Made by a program: the position numbers and the translations under genes | Shown: positions 18,953 to 27,800 of the stretch, piece by piece | How positions within the stretch are numbered: position 1 is the first letter of the stretch | Layout: each line of letters begins with the position of its first letter | Source: Cupriavidus malaysiensis | GTDB taxonomy: Bacteria > Pseudomonadota > Gammaproteobacteria > Burkholderiales > Burkholderiaceae | Assembly: GCF_001854325.1 (NCBI RefSeq) | Contig: NZ_CP017754.1 | Span: forward strand, 3,782,001 to 3,846,000 | Reading direction: 5' to 3' | Length of the DNA: 64,000 nucleotides | Notes under the pieces: model-generated | Seen by the model: the letters and a program-made list of their open reading frames with translations, nothing else | Told to the model about the DNA's origin: nothing | Databases searched by the model: none

Positions 18953-19483
18953 TCAGGAGGCCGCGATCACGCCGCAGGCGATGCGCGCGCCGGAATTGCC
19001 GGCGGGCTGCGACTTGTAGTCGTCCGGATCCTTGTGCACCACCACCGCGCGCCCGATGACACCGTCCTTGCCGGTCCCGACCGACATGCCGTGCAGCATG
19101 AATTCCGCGCGCGCGGTGCCGTTGGCATCGGCCTTCAGGTTGGGGATGTCGCCGGCGTGGTGGTCCGGCGAGGCGGTCGAGCCGTGCGGACGGCCTTCCG
19201 GATTGAAATGGCCGCCCGCGCTCATGGCATCGGGCGCCGAGCAGTCGCCCTTCTCGTGCACGTGGAAGCCGTGCTCGCTGCCGGGTGCCAGGCCTGTCAC
19301 CACGGCCTTGACCATCACCATGTCGCCTTGTTGGGTAAAGGTGACCGTACCCCCGGTCTGGGTACCGCTTTTCGCCGCCAGCGTCGCCGCTGCGGTGGAG
19401 GGTCCGATCAGATTGCCGGTGCTGCAGGCGGCCAGTGCCGCCGCGGCGCCTGCCATGGCCAGGCCGAAGAATACACGGGTCAT
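18953..19483 (-). CDS. sodC: Cu/Zn superoxide dismutase, predicted lipoprotein
   Basis: Periplasmic enzyme that dismutates superoxide. The 176-residue precursor starts with a lipoprotein signal (lipobox LAAC, Cys20), so it is probably anchored to the outer membrane rather than soluble. Copper and zinc ligands are visible in HGFHVHEKGDC, GGHFNPEGRPHG, DHHAGDIPNL and VVHKDPDDY. The C-terminal GNSGARIACGVI supplies the second disulfide Cys and the active-site Arg. AAGGAGG lies 7 bases before the ATG. A TACAAT -10 (19541-19546, minus) precedes it. Confidence 0.94.
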   Translation of the reverse strand: MTRVFFGLAMAGAAAALAACSTGNLIGPSTAAATLAAKSGTQTGGTVTFTQQGDMVMVKAVVTGLAPGSEHGFHVHEKGDCSAPDAMSAGGHFNPEGRPHGSTASPDHHAGDIPNLKADANGTARAEFMLHGMSVGTGKDGVIGRAVVVHKDPDDYKSQPAGNSGARIACGVIAAS

Positions 19484-19540
19484 GCGTCGCCTCCTTGCGC
19501 AGAAATGGAGCGGGAAATGATGCGGTGATCGAGCAGCCGA

Positions 19541-19546
19541 ATTGTA
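19541..19546 (-). promoter_or_regulatory. -10 box upstream of sodC
   Basis: TACAAT on the minus strand in cgcgtTACAATtcgg, 58 bases before the sodC start, placed suitably for a short leader. Confidence 0.45.
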
Positions 19547-19609
19547 ACGCGGGAATCCCCCCGCCTTGGCCGGCCGCGGAAAAAACGGCACGGCCGGACA
19601 GCGGCGGAA

Positions 19610-20698
19610 TCAGGTGTTCTGCACCACGATGCTGGGAAACTTACTGCTCATGTCGCGCGCCTTGTCGGCGACCTTGATCGCCACCTTGCGCGCGATCGCA
19701 CGATAGATGCCGGCCACCTGGCCGTCGGGATCGGCCACCACGGTGGGCCGGCCGGAATCGGCCTGCTCGCGGATGGACAGGTTCAGCGGCAGGCTGCCGA
19801 GCAGCTCGACGCCGTACTCGGCGCACATGCGCTCGCCGCCGCCCTGGCCGAAGATGTGCTCGACGTGGCCGCAGTTCGGGCAGCAGTAGACCGCCATGTT
19901 CTCGACGATGCCGAGGATCGGGATGCCGACCTTCTCGAACATCTTCAGGCCTTTCTTGGCATCGAGCAGGGCGATGTCCTGCGGCGTGGTGACGATCACC
20001 GCGCCGGTGACCGGCACCTTCTGCGACAGCGTCAGCTGGATGTCGCCGGTACCCGGCGGCATGTCGACGATCAGGTAGTCGAGGTCATGCCAGTTGGTCT
20101 GGCGCAGCAGTTGCTCGAGCGCCGAGGTCACCATCGGGCCGCGCCACACCATCGGATTGTCCTGCTCGATCAGGAAACCGATCGAGTTCGCCTGCAGGCC
20201 GTGGCCCTCCAGCGGCTCCATGGTCTGGCCGTCGGTCGATTGCGGACGGCCATCGATGCCCAGCATCATCGGCAGGCTGGGCCCGTAGATGTCGGCATCC
20301 AGCATGCCCACGCGCGCGCCCTCGGCTGCCAGCGCCAGTGCCAGGTTGACGGCCGTGGTCGACTTGCCCACTCCGCCCTTGCCCGAGGCCACCGCGATCA
20401 CGTTCTTGACGCCCGGCAGCAGCTTGACCCCGCGCTGCACGGTGTGGGCGACGATCTTCATCGTCACCGCCACGCTGGCATTGCCCAGGCCGGGAATTTG
20501 CCGCAGCGCAGCAAGCACCATCTGCCGGATCGGTTCCATCTGGCTCTTGCCCGGGTAGCCCAGCTCGACCTCGAGCGACACGTCGGCGCCGTCGACCCGC
20601 ACATTGCGGACCGCTCGCGTCGACACCAGATCCTTGCCCGTATTGGGGTCGATGACGCTGCGCAGGACTTCGGTAACCTGGTCGAGGGTGAGGCTCAA
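19610..20698 (-). CDS. apbC: Iron-sulfur cluster carrier protein Mrp (ApbC/NBP35 family)
   Basis: A P-loop ATPase that binds and transfers Fe-S clusters to apo-proteins. The 362 residues contain an N-terminal MIP18/DUF59-like domain (about 1-90) and the deviant Walker A SGKGGVGKST at about 105-114. VDMPPGTGDIQLTL follows, and a CPNC motif in VYCCPNCGHVEHIFG carries the cluster ligands. I start it at TTG (20698): GGAG lies 8 bases upstream and the N-terminus SLTLDQVTEVLRSVIDPNT matches the family. An ATG 26 codons earlier would add unrelated residues. Convergent neighbours are absent; sodC follows on the same strand after about 126 bases. Confidence 0.93.
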   Translation of the reverse strand: MSLTLDQVTEVLRSVIDPNTGKDLVSTRAVRNVRVDGADVSLEVELGYPGKSQMEPIRQMVLAALRQIPGLGNASVAVTMKIVAHTVQRGVKLLPGVKNVIAVASGKGGVGKSTTAVNLALALAAEGARVGMLDADIYGPSLPMMLGIDGRPQSTDGQTMEPLEGHGLQANSIGFLIEQDNPMVWRGPMVTSALEQLLRQTNWHDLDYLIVDMPPGTGDIQLTLSQKVPVTGAVIVTTPQDIALLDAKKGLKMFEKVGIPILGIVENMAVYCCPNCGHVEHIFGQGGGERMCAEYGVELLGSLPLNLSIREQADSGRPTVVADPDGQVAGIYRAIARKVAIKVADKARDMSSKFPSIVVQNT

Positions 20699-21021
20699 GG
20701 CAATCTCCGCTTCGGAAATGGGGAAAGGCGCGTACTGTATCAAAGTCTCCGCGCGCCTTCCTGGCACGCCGCGCACCGGGCGATCAACCCCGGCGGCACC
20801 AGGGAATTACAGACACTTACAACTGTCACAGGCTTAGGCTTGTGCCGACACAGCCATCTCCCTATTGTAGTTCGGCCTGGGGGATGTGCGGTCCGGCTCG
20901 CCCGGCGCCACGGCCACCGCATTCGGATACGGCCGGCGCACAGGTTTGGGCTAGGATGGCAATGTTGGCAAACCGCCGCATCCATCGGCTTTTTCACGGG
21001 AAACAATCAGAAGGAGAGAAC
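20699..21021. other. Intergenic region between the divergent apbC and OmpA-like genes
   Basis: These 323 bases hold both promoters. A TAGGAT -10 candidate (20952-20957, plus) lies 65 bases before the OmpA-like start. I see no gene or RNA structure here. Confidence 0.5.
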
Positions 21022-21660
21022 ATGAACTTTAAGATCCACGTCGTCTCGCTCGCGGCTGTCGCCGTGCTGGCAGCCGGCTGCGCCACCGAACAAGGCACGC
21101 ACACCGCCGTGGGCAGCGGCGTGGGCGCGGCGGTCGGCGCCGGCCTGGGCAGCCTGATCGGCGGCAACCGCACCGGCGCGCTGGTCGGCGCGGCAGTAGG
21201 CGCGGCGGCAGGCGGCGCGGTCGGCTACAACTGGAACGCGATCCGCGGCAAGCTGGACCAGGATACGGCAGGCACGGGCACGCAGATCACGGAACAGCCG
21301 GACGGCTCGCTGAAGGTCAACATTCCCAGCCAGGTCACCTTCGACACCGACAGCTCCGCCATCAAGCCGAGCTTCCGCTCGGTGCTGGACAAAGTCGCCC
21401 AGACCCTGTCGCAGCACCCGGACGTCGCCGCCACGGTGGTCGGCCATACCGATAGCACCGGCAACCCGAACTACAACCTGCAACTGTCGCAGCGCCGGGC
21501 CCAGAGCGTGGCCGGCTACCTGGGTGACCGCGGCATCCCGCGGGCCCGCCTGGCAGCCGAGGGACGGGGCCAGACCCAGCCCGTCGCGGACAACGCCACC
21601 GAGGCCGGACGCGCCCAGAATCGACGGGTCGAAATTTTTTTGAAACCAATTCAAGGATAA
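21022..21660 (+). CDS. OmpA-family lipoprotein with glycine-zipper segment
   Basis: This 212-residue outer-membrane lipoprotein has a signal peptide ending at lipobox AAGC (Cys20). It is followed by a glycine-rich region (about residues 33-72, with GAAVGAGLGSLIGG and [14 protein letters not shown]), as in the 17-kDa antigen/YiaD group. The C-terminal OmpA domain (about 95-210) has VTFDTDSSAIKPSFRSVLDK and GHTDSTGNPNYNLQLSQRRA, the peptidoglycan-binding signature. It probably tethers the outer membrane to the cell wall. AAGGAGAG is 8 bases before the ATG; a terminator follows at 21768. Confidence 0.93.
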   Translation: MNFKIHVVSLAAVAVLAAGCATEQGTHTAVGSGVGAAVGAGLGSLIGGNRTGALVGAAVGAAAGGAVGYNWNAIRGKLDQDTAGTGTQITEQPDGSLKVNIPSQVTFDTDSSAIKPSFRSVLDKVAQTLSQHPDVAATVVGHTDSTGNPNYNLQLSQRRAQSVAGYLGDRGIPRARLAAEGRGQTQPVADNATEAGRAQNRRVEIFLKPIQG

Positions 21661-21767
21661 GGGAGTCATAGAAAACAGGTACCGCTTGCCACCGTTGCTG
21701 GCTCGCGATGGGTGGCTGACCTCCCGGGCGGTGCCTGATTTCTCCTCCTTTTCCGTTGTGGAAAGCT

Positions 21768-21795
21768 GCGCCGGTCTTGACCGGCGCTTTTTTTT
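21768..21795 (+). terminator. Intrinsic terminator after the OmpA-like gene
   Basis: GCGCCGGT (21768-21775) pairs with ACCGGCGC (21780-21787) across a CTTG tetraloop, followed by eight T. The preceding 100 bases after the stop hold no gene. Confidence 0.88.
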
Positions 21796-21881
21796 GCCCA
21801 CGCGGCCTGCAACATTTCATCATGTGCAATCGAGTGGCCGATGGTGGGGCCGGCGCCGCACCCCCGGTTCTTGGCGCTTGC

Positions 21882-21887
21882 TAGAAT
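21882..21887 (+). promoter_or_regulatory. -10 box upstream of metG
   Basis: TAGAAT in the context cttgcTAGAATagccgg, 84 bases before the metG ATG. No matching -35 is evident. Confidence 0.45.
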
Positions 21888-21970
21888 AGCCGGTCCAAGG
21901 TGCCAGGCCGCCCACCGCCGGCGGCACTGGCGCGCCGACCTCGATTCCCGCTCCTCACCGGCTCTTTCCC

Positions 21971-24037
21971 ATGACAGCACGTCGTATCCTCGTCACATCT
22001 GCCCTGCCATACGCCAACGGCCAGATCCATATCGGCCACCTGGTGGAGTACATCCAGACCGACGTCTGGGTGCGCTTCCAGCGCATGATGGGCAACGAGG
22101 TCTACTACGTCGGCGCCGACGACACCCACGGCACCCCGGTGATGCTGCGGGCCGAGAAGGAAGGCATCACCCCGAAACAGCTGATCGACCGCGTGTGGGC
22201 CGAGCACAAGCGCGATTTCGACAGTTTCCTGGTTTCGTTCGACAACTACTACAGCACCGACTCCGATGAGAACAAGCAGCTCTCGGAGCAGATCTACCTG
22301 GCCTTGAAGGCCCAGGACCTGATCGCCGAGCGCGAGGTCGAGCAGTTCTACGACCCGGTCAAGAACATGTTCCTGCCGGACCGCTTCATCAAGGGCGAAT
22401 GCCCGAAGTGCGGCGCCAAGGACCAGTACGGCGACTCCTGCGAGGTCTGCGGCACCACCTATGCGCCGACCGACCTGAAGAACCCGTACTCCGTGGTATC
22501 GGGCGCCACTCCGGTGCGCAAGAGCTCCACCCACTACTTCTTCAAGCTGTCCGACCCGCGCTGCGAAACCTTCCTGCGCGAGTGGGTGGCCGACCTGGCG
22601 CAGCCCGAGGCCGCCAACAAGATGCAGGAGTGGCTGGGCGCCGAAGGCGAGGCCTCGACCCTGTCGGACTGGGACATCTCGCGCGACGCGCCCTACTTCG
22701 GCTTCGAGATCCCCGGCGCCCCCGGCAAGTATTTCTACGTCTGGCTGGATGCTCCGATCGGCTACTACGCCAGCTTCAAGAACCTGGCCGAAAAGAAGGG
22801 CCTGGATTTCGACGCCTGGGTCGGCCCGCACTCCACCACCGAGCAGTACCACTTCATCGGTAAGGACATCCTCTATTTCCACACGCTGTTCTGGCCGGCC
22901 ATGCTGCGCTTCTCGGGCCACCGCACGCCGACCAACGTCTTCGCCCACGGCTTCCTGACTGTCGACGGCGCCAAGATGAGCAAGTCGCGCGGCACCTTCA
23001 TCACCGCGCAGAGCTATATCGACACCGGCATGAACCCGGAATGGCTGCGCTATTACTTCGCCGCCAAGCTCAACGCCAGCATGGAAGACCTCGACCTGAA
23101 CCTCGAGGACTTCATCGCCCGCGTCAACAGCGACCTGATCGGCAAGTACGTCAACATCGCCAGCCGCGCGGCCGGTTTCCTGGTCAAGCGCTTCGACGGC
23201 GTGGTCGACGAGGCCGCCCTGGCCCACCCGCTGCTGGCCCAGCTGCGCCAGGCCGCGGCCCAGGTCGCCCATTTCTACGAGCACCGCGAGTACAGCAAGG
23301 CGGTGCGCCTGGTGATGGAGCTGACCGACGCGGTCAATGCCTTCGTCGACACGCAGAAGCCGTGGGAACTGGCCAAGGACGAGAGCAAGCGCGCGGCGCT
23401 GCACGCGGCCTGCTCGGTCTCGCTGGAAGCCTTCCGCCTGCTGACCATCTTCCTGAAGCCGGTGGTGCCGCAAATGGCGGCCGGCGTCGAGCGCTTCCTC
23501 AACATCGAAGCGCTCGACTGGCGCGCCGTCGACCAGCAACTGTCGGCCGCGCGCCCGGTGCAGCCCTACGCCCACCTGATGACGCGCGTCGACGCCAAGC
23601 AGGTCGAGGCCCTGCTGGCGGCCAACCGCGACTCGCTGCAGGCTGCCGCCGCGCCCCAGGCCGCCGCCGACACGCCCGCCATCGAGCCGATCGCCGACAC
23701 CATCACCATCGACGACTTCGCCAAGATCGACCTGCGCGTGGCAAAGATCGTCCAGTGCGAGAAAGTGGAAGGCTCGAACAAGCTGCTGCAGCTCACGCTG
23801 GACCTGGGCGAAGGCCGCACCCGCAACGTCTTCTCGGGCATCCAGTCGGCCTACACGCCCGAGCAGCTGGTCGGCAAGCTGACCGTGGTGGTCGCCAACC
23901 TGGCGCCGCGCAAGATGAAGTTCGGCGTGTCCGAAGGCATGGTGCTGGCAGCCTCGGCGGCCGACGAGAAGAAGGCGCCTGGCCTTTACATCCTGGAGCC
24001 GCATTCGGGGGCGGTGCCGGGGATGAGGATCGGTTGA
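21971..24037 (+). CDS. metG: Methionyl-tRNA synthetase
   Basis: Charges tRNA-Met. The 688 residues include the class I HIGH-like [16 protein letters not shown] near the N-terminus. A zinc-binding knuckle with CPKC and CEVC lies at about 144-160 and the KMSKS loop in [11 protein letters not shown] at about 335. A C-terminal EMAP-II/Arc1p-like tRNA-binding domain (about 575-688, [20 protein letters not shown]) supports dimerisation and tRNA binding, as in E. coli MetG. The ATG follows a poor binding site. Its terminator (24066) is followed by the dispersed repeat module. Confidence 0.96.
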   Translation: MTARRILVTSALPYANGQIHIGHLVEYIQTDVWVRFQRMMGNEVYYVGADDTHGTPVMLRAEKEGITPKQLIDRVWAEHKRDFDSFLVSFDNYYSTDSDENKQLSEQIYLALKAQDLIAEREVEQFYDPVKNMFLPDRFIKGECPKCGAKDQYGDSCEVCGTTYAPTDLKNPYSVVSGATPVRKSSTHYFFKLSDPRCETFLREWVADLAQPEAANKMQEWLGAEGEASTLSDWDISRDAPYFGFEIPGAPGKYFYVWLDAPIGYYASFKNLAEKKGLDFDAWVGPHSTTEQYHFIGKDILYFHTLFWPAMLRFSGHRTPTNVFAHGFLTVDGAKMSKSRGTFITAQSYIDTGMNPEWLRYYFAAKLNASMEDLDLNLEDFIARVNSDLIGKYVNIASRAAGFLVKRFDGVVDEAALAHPLLAQLRQAAAQVAHFYEHREYSKAVRLVMELTDAVNAFVDTQKPWELAKDESKRAALHAACSVSLEAFRLLTIFLKPVVPQMAAGVERFLNIEALDWRAVDQQLSAARPVQPYAHLMTRVDAKQVEALLAANRDSLQAAAAPQAAADTPAIEPIADTITIDDFAKIDLRVAKIVQCEKVEGSNKLLQLTLDLGEGRTRNVFSGIQSAYTPEQLVGKLTVVVANLAPRKMKFGVSEGMVLAASAADEKKAPGLYILEPHSGAVPGMRIG

Positions 24038-24065
24038 GCGCGGGGGGGTCGCGCGCCATCGTGCG

Positions 24066-24101
24066 ATGCCGGTCGGGTGATGCCGATCGGCATTTTTGTT
24101 T
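24066..24101 (+). terminator. Intrinsic terminator after metG
   Basis: ATGCCGGTC (24066-24074) pairs with GATCGGCAT (24085-24093, one G-T pair) and runs into TTTTTGTTTC. The same atgcc/ggcat-T design is seen after dctM and the PLP decarboxylase. Confidence 0.75.
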
Positions 24102-24228
24102 CTGGGCGTTCGGCGTTCGGGGCTGCTGGACTTGTTTTGAGCGGCTTTGGTGTGCGAGACAACGGCCTGTTTCGGCTCCCCCGCAGGGGGGAGTCGAAAC
24201 GGTTGTTGTCACGCAGACCGATGCGGCC
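24102..24228 (+). repeat. Dispersed palindromic repeat after metG
   Basis: The unit GCGGCTTTGGTGTGCGAGAC, AACGGCCTGTTTCGGCTCCC (24141-24180) is followed by its imperfect reverse complement (24185-24227, gggggagtcgaaac, ggttgttgtcacgcagaccg, atgcggc). Together they could fold into a hairpin with arms of about 40 bases. It lies between the metG terminator and the convergent BamE-like gene and matches the repeats at 14058-14322 and 15602-15712. Confidence 0.75.
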
Positions 24229-24249
24229 CAGTCCAGCCCCCAGCCCCCC

Positions 24250-24801
24250 CTACCCTCCCTGCACCCTAGCCGGATCATCACTCCGCGAAGTCGTCGTCAC
24301 CATCCCGCTCCCCTGGTCGAAGTGCACATTGAAAAAAGCCTTCTCCTGCGGCTGCTCCCACCAGCGATAACCCCACACCTCTTCCTTCTTCAGCGCGAAG
24401 GCCTCGACCTTGGTCGGCTTGCCCAACAGGCGCCGCACCGCATCGCGGCTCATGCCAGGACGCACGCGCGCGAAGTTCTCGGCGGTCAGTACCTGCTCGA
24501 TCTTCGCCACCTTGCCGTCGGCGCCGACGCTGACCATCCAGGTGGTGGCGCCCTCCGGCCCGCGCGGATACTCGAGCCGCCGGCTGCCGTCCTCTTCCTC
24601 CCAGACGATGTCCGGGCGGCCCGCCTGCTCGCGCAGCTCGGCCTCGGTCGAGACACCGGGCTGGATGCCCTGGAACAGCTGGCTGTCCGGCTTGATGGTG
24701 TTCCAGGCCGCGCGCGCCTTGTCGCCGGCCTGCTTCATGGCCTGGTCGACCTTCTGCTGGTCGCAGCCGAACAAGGCGAGGAGCGAGGAGATCAGTCCCA
24801 T
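24250..24801 (-). CDS. Predicted lipoprotein with BamE/SmpA-like repeats
   Basis: The 183-residue protein begins MGLISSLLALFGC, a short lipoprotein signal with lipobox LFGC. Two similar segments follow: IQPGVSTEAELREQAGRPDI (about 46-65) and VRPGMSRDAVRRLLGKPTKV (about 114-133). Both show the R/QPGMS-xxVxxLLGxP pattern of the SmpA/OmlA (BamE) fold, in a duplicated arrangement. BamE itself belongs to the outer-membrane protein assembly machine; whether this paralogue does is unknown. It sits immediately downstream of tamB, another outer-membrane assembly gene (gap about 55 bases), suggesting a shared role. The start is uncertain because no clear binding site precedes it. Confidence 0.7.
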   Translation of the reverse strand: MGLISSLLALFGCDQQKVDQAMKQAGDKARAAWNTIKPDSQLFQGIQPGVSTEAELREQAGRPDIVWEEEDGSRRLEYPRGPEGATTWMVSVGADGKVAKIEQVLTAENFARVRPGMSRDAVRRLLGKPTKVEAFALKKEEVWGYRWWEQPQEKAFFNVHFDQGSGMVTTTSRSDDPARVQGG

Positions 24802-24856
24802 GGCGGCAAGGTGTCGGGCCGACGCGCGGTGGCGGGTATTGGCATGCGGGATGGCG

Positions 24857-27800
24857 TCAGGATGCCGGCGCGCTGGCACCGGCGGCAGGCTCGCCGTCGC
24901 TTTCCGTTGCTTCATTCTGCTGGCTCTCCCTGGTGCCGCGTCGATTGGAACGACCCAGGAACAGGTCGGACCAACGGTCGAAGCGGCGGTTGAACAAGAC
25001 GGACAGGCCGTTGATGGACCCTCCGCGGGCAATCAGCGACCAGCGCCGCGACAGGGCCCAGGTCAGCTTGACCACGTTGCTGGCCGAAGTCAGGCTCTGT
25101 TCGTAGCCGACCGAGATCTTCTCCGTCACGGACCTGCCGATGCTGACCACCTGCTGGTCGTTCAGGCCGGCCGTGCTCGGGCCGATGGAAAACTCGTCGA
25201 AGCCGAAATGCTGCACGATGTTCTTGCCCACGCGCCCACCGATCATGCCGAGCGCGGCCCCGCCGAGCGCGCCACCGCTGAGCTGGCTCTGCTGCCCGGC
25301 GCTGGCGCTGTCCGCGCCGTAGCCGAACATCAGCCACGACAGCTTGTCCTCCTGCGGCACATCAGGCTCGGAGACCAGTTGCACGCGCGGCAGCCGTACG
25401 GTACCGGTCACCTCCACACCGGCCGAGACCTCCTGGTTGCGCCGCATCGCGCGGATATTGAGGTTGGGGTTGTCGATCGGCCCGTTGAAATTGACGATGC
25501 CGCGGTCGATTTCCAGCCTGCGCCCGAACGCCTCGTAGGTGCCTTCGGCGACGCGGATGGTGCCGTTGGCGCGCAGCGGCGTCAGCGGCGCGCTCTTGAC
25601 CTCGAGTTGCCCGGTCAGGCGCAGGTCGGCGCCGCCGCCGCGGAAGCGGAAATCGTTGCCCAGGTCCAGCGTCAGCTCGACGAGCGGACTGAAGCGGCTG
25701 GCCGGCCGGCTTTCCGGCGGCGGCGTGGCAGCGGTACGCAGCGCGCGCTGGTCCTTGCGGCGCACCACCACCACGTCGTCGCCCAGTTCGGGAGCACCGG
25801 CCTTAGGCAGGTCGAAGAGGCCACGGTCGACCTTGAACTTGCCGCGGATCACGATCTGCCGGTTCTCGTTCAGGATGGCCGCGTCGCCCGACACGATCAG
25901 CGTACGCTCCGGGCTGGAGAACAGCTCCAACTTGTCGGCGACGATCCTGCCGCGCAGGTTGGGGTTGGCATCGCCCAGCTGGACGCTGCCGCTGGCCGTC
26001 AGCTTGCCGTCGCCACCGTGGAATTCCACCTGGCGCAGCTCGACCGAGTTCTGGTCCAGGGCGATCCGCACCTTGCCATCGGTCAGGCGGATGCCCAGGT
26101 CGTACAGCGTCACGCCCAGGCCGTCGCCGTTGAGCTCGCCGGTCAGCAGTGGCGCAGCCACGCTGCCGGCCAGGCGCATCCTGGCGTCGGCACGGCCCTC
26201 GAATGCGTACTGCGGTCCGGCCAGCGCCTCGATTGCCTTGAGGCGGGGCACCTCCAGCGCCACCTGGCCTGCCAGCTTCGAGGCGGGGCCGATGGTCGCC
26301 AGGCCCTGCTCCTGCAGCAGGCCGGCCGAGGCATCGACCGACAGCTTGCCGACGCGCCCTGAGACGATGCCGCCGCGCAGTGCCAGCCGGCGGCCTTCGA
26401 ATTCCGCGCGCAGCGCGGTCTGCCCGAGCTCGAGCGTGGTGAAGCCGCGCCCCGCGCTGACCGACAGGTCGCCGCTGCGCCGGCTCAGCTCGGCGAAGCC
26501 GGTGGCGTTTTCGGCCAGCACCACGTTCCAGCGGCCGTCGATCACCAGGTCGGAACGCAGCGGCAGCTTGTCGCCGCTGAAGGCCTCGGCCAGGTCCAGC
26601 ACATGACCGATCTGCACGCCGTCCAGCCGCCCCTGGCTGCGGAGCCGGCCGTGGTCCCAGTCGAACGACTCGATCGCCACCGTGGCGCGCTGGACCTGAA
26701 GACGCGTGCTGCCGAGCGCAATATGCTGGTCGGCCACCGCCAGCGGGGCCGGCGCCAGCAGCCGCAGGCTGATCGTGCCGCGCTCCTCGAGCCGGTCGAT
26801 GGTGCCGCGCCAGCCCTTGTCGCCCTGCCAGGCGCCGTGCCCGGCCAGCGTGGCGTCGAGCGCCCGCCCGTTGACAGCGCCGGTGCTGTTGAGCGCGAAG
26901 CGGTGGCTGGCCTGGGTGCCGTCGAGACTGGCGTCGATGGTGTGCAGCGTCGCCTCGGGCCCGTGGAAGTCGCGTGCGGCAAGCTTGAAGGAGAGCGGTC
27001 CGTCGAGGGTACCGCCGGCGCCCGGCCGCAGGTGTGCCTCGCCTGCAGCGCTGGCCAGCCGGCGCGGACCGAAGACCAGTGCGCGCGCCTGGTAGCTGGC
27101 GTCGATCTCGGGACGCTTCAGCGTGCCGGCAATGTCGGCGTCCAGCTTGAGCGCGCCGGCCAGCCCGAAGCGCAGCCGCTCGAGCTGCGGCGCGTCGACG
27201 GCCAGTTTGAGCCGGTCGCCGCGCGCGCCGAAGCTGCCGCGCAGTTCGGCGCGGTTGCCGGCCATCTCGAGCGTGGCGCTGCTGGGCAGCAGGCGCTCGC
27301 CGGCCACCTGCACCTTGCCGCCACCGCGCATCGGCAAACCCGCGTATTCGCTGTCGCGCACGGTGAAGTCGACGGCGGCACGCACGGTGCCGGCCAGGCT
27401 GCCAGCGGCCCTGAACTCGGCGTTGATGCGGCCCGCCGCCACCTTGGCCAGGCGCGCCGGATCGAAGTTGGCCAGGCGCCCCTGGAAACGGAACGCCTGC
27501 TCGCCGGCCAGGCCGAGCTCACCTTCGGCGGTCAGCTGCCCGGGCCCGACGCCGGCGCGCAGCGTGCTCAGCGTCAGCTTGTCCTGGGTCAGGCTGGCGT
27601 CGGCAAACAACTTGAGCGGACCGTCGGCGAGATCGAGGGCCACGCTCTGCCGGCCCGGCTCCAGCCGCACGGCCAGCGGCCCGGACAGCCTGGCGCTTTG
27701 CAGGGCCCCATGCAGGGCGCGCGGATCGAGCCGGCGCACGTCGAGGTCGAAGCCGCCGCGGCCGTCGTGCAAGGATCCGCCACCGACGATCTGGCCCTGG

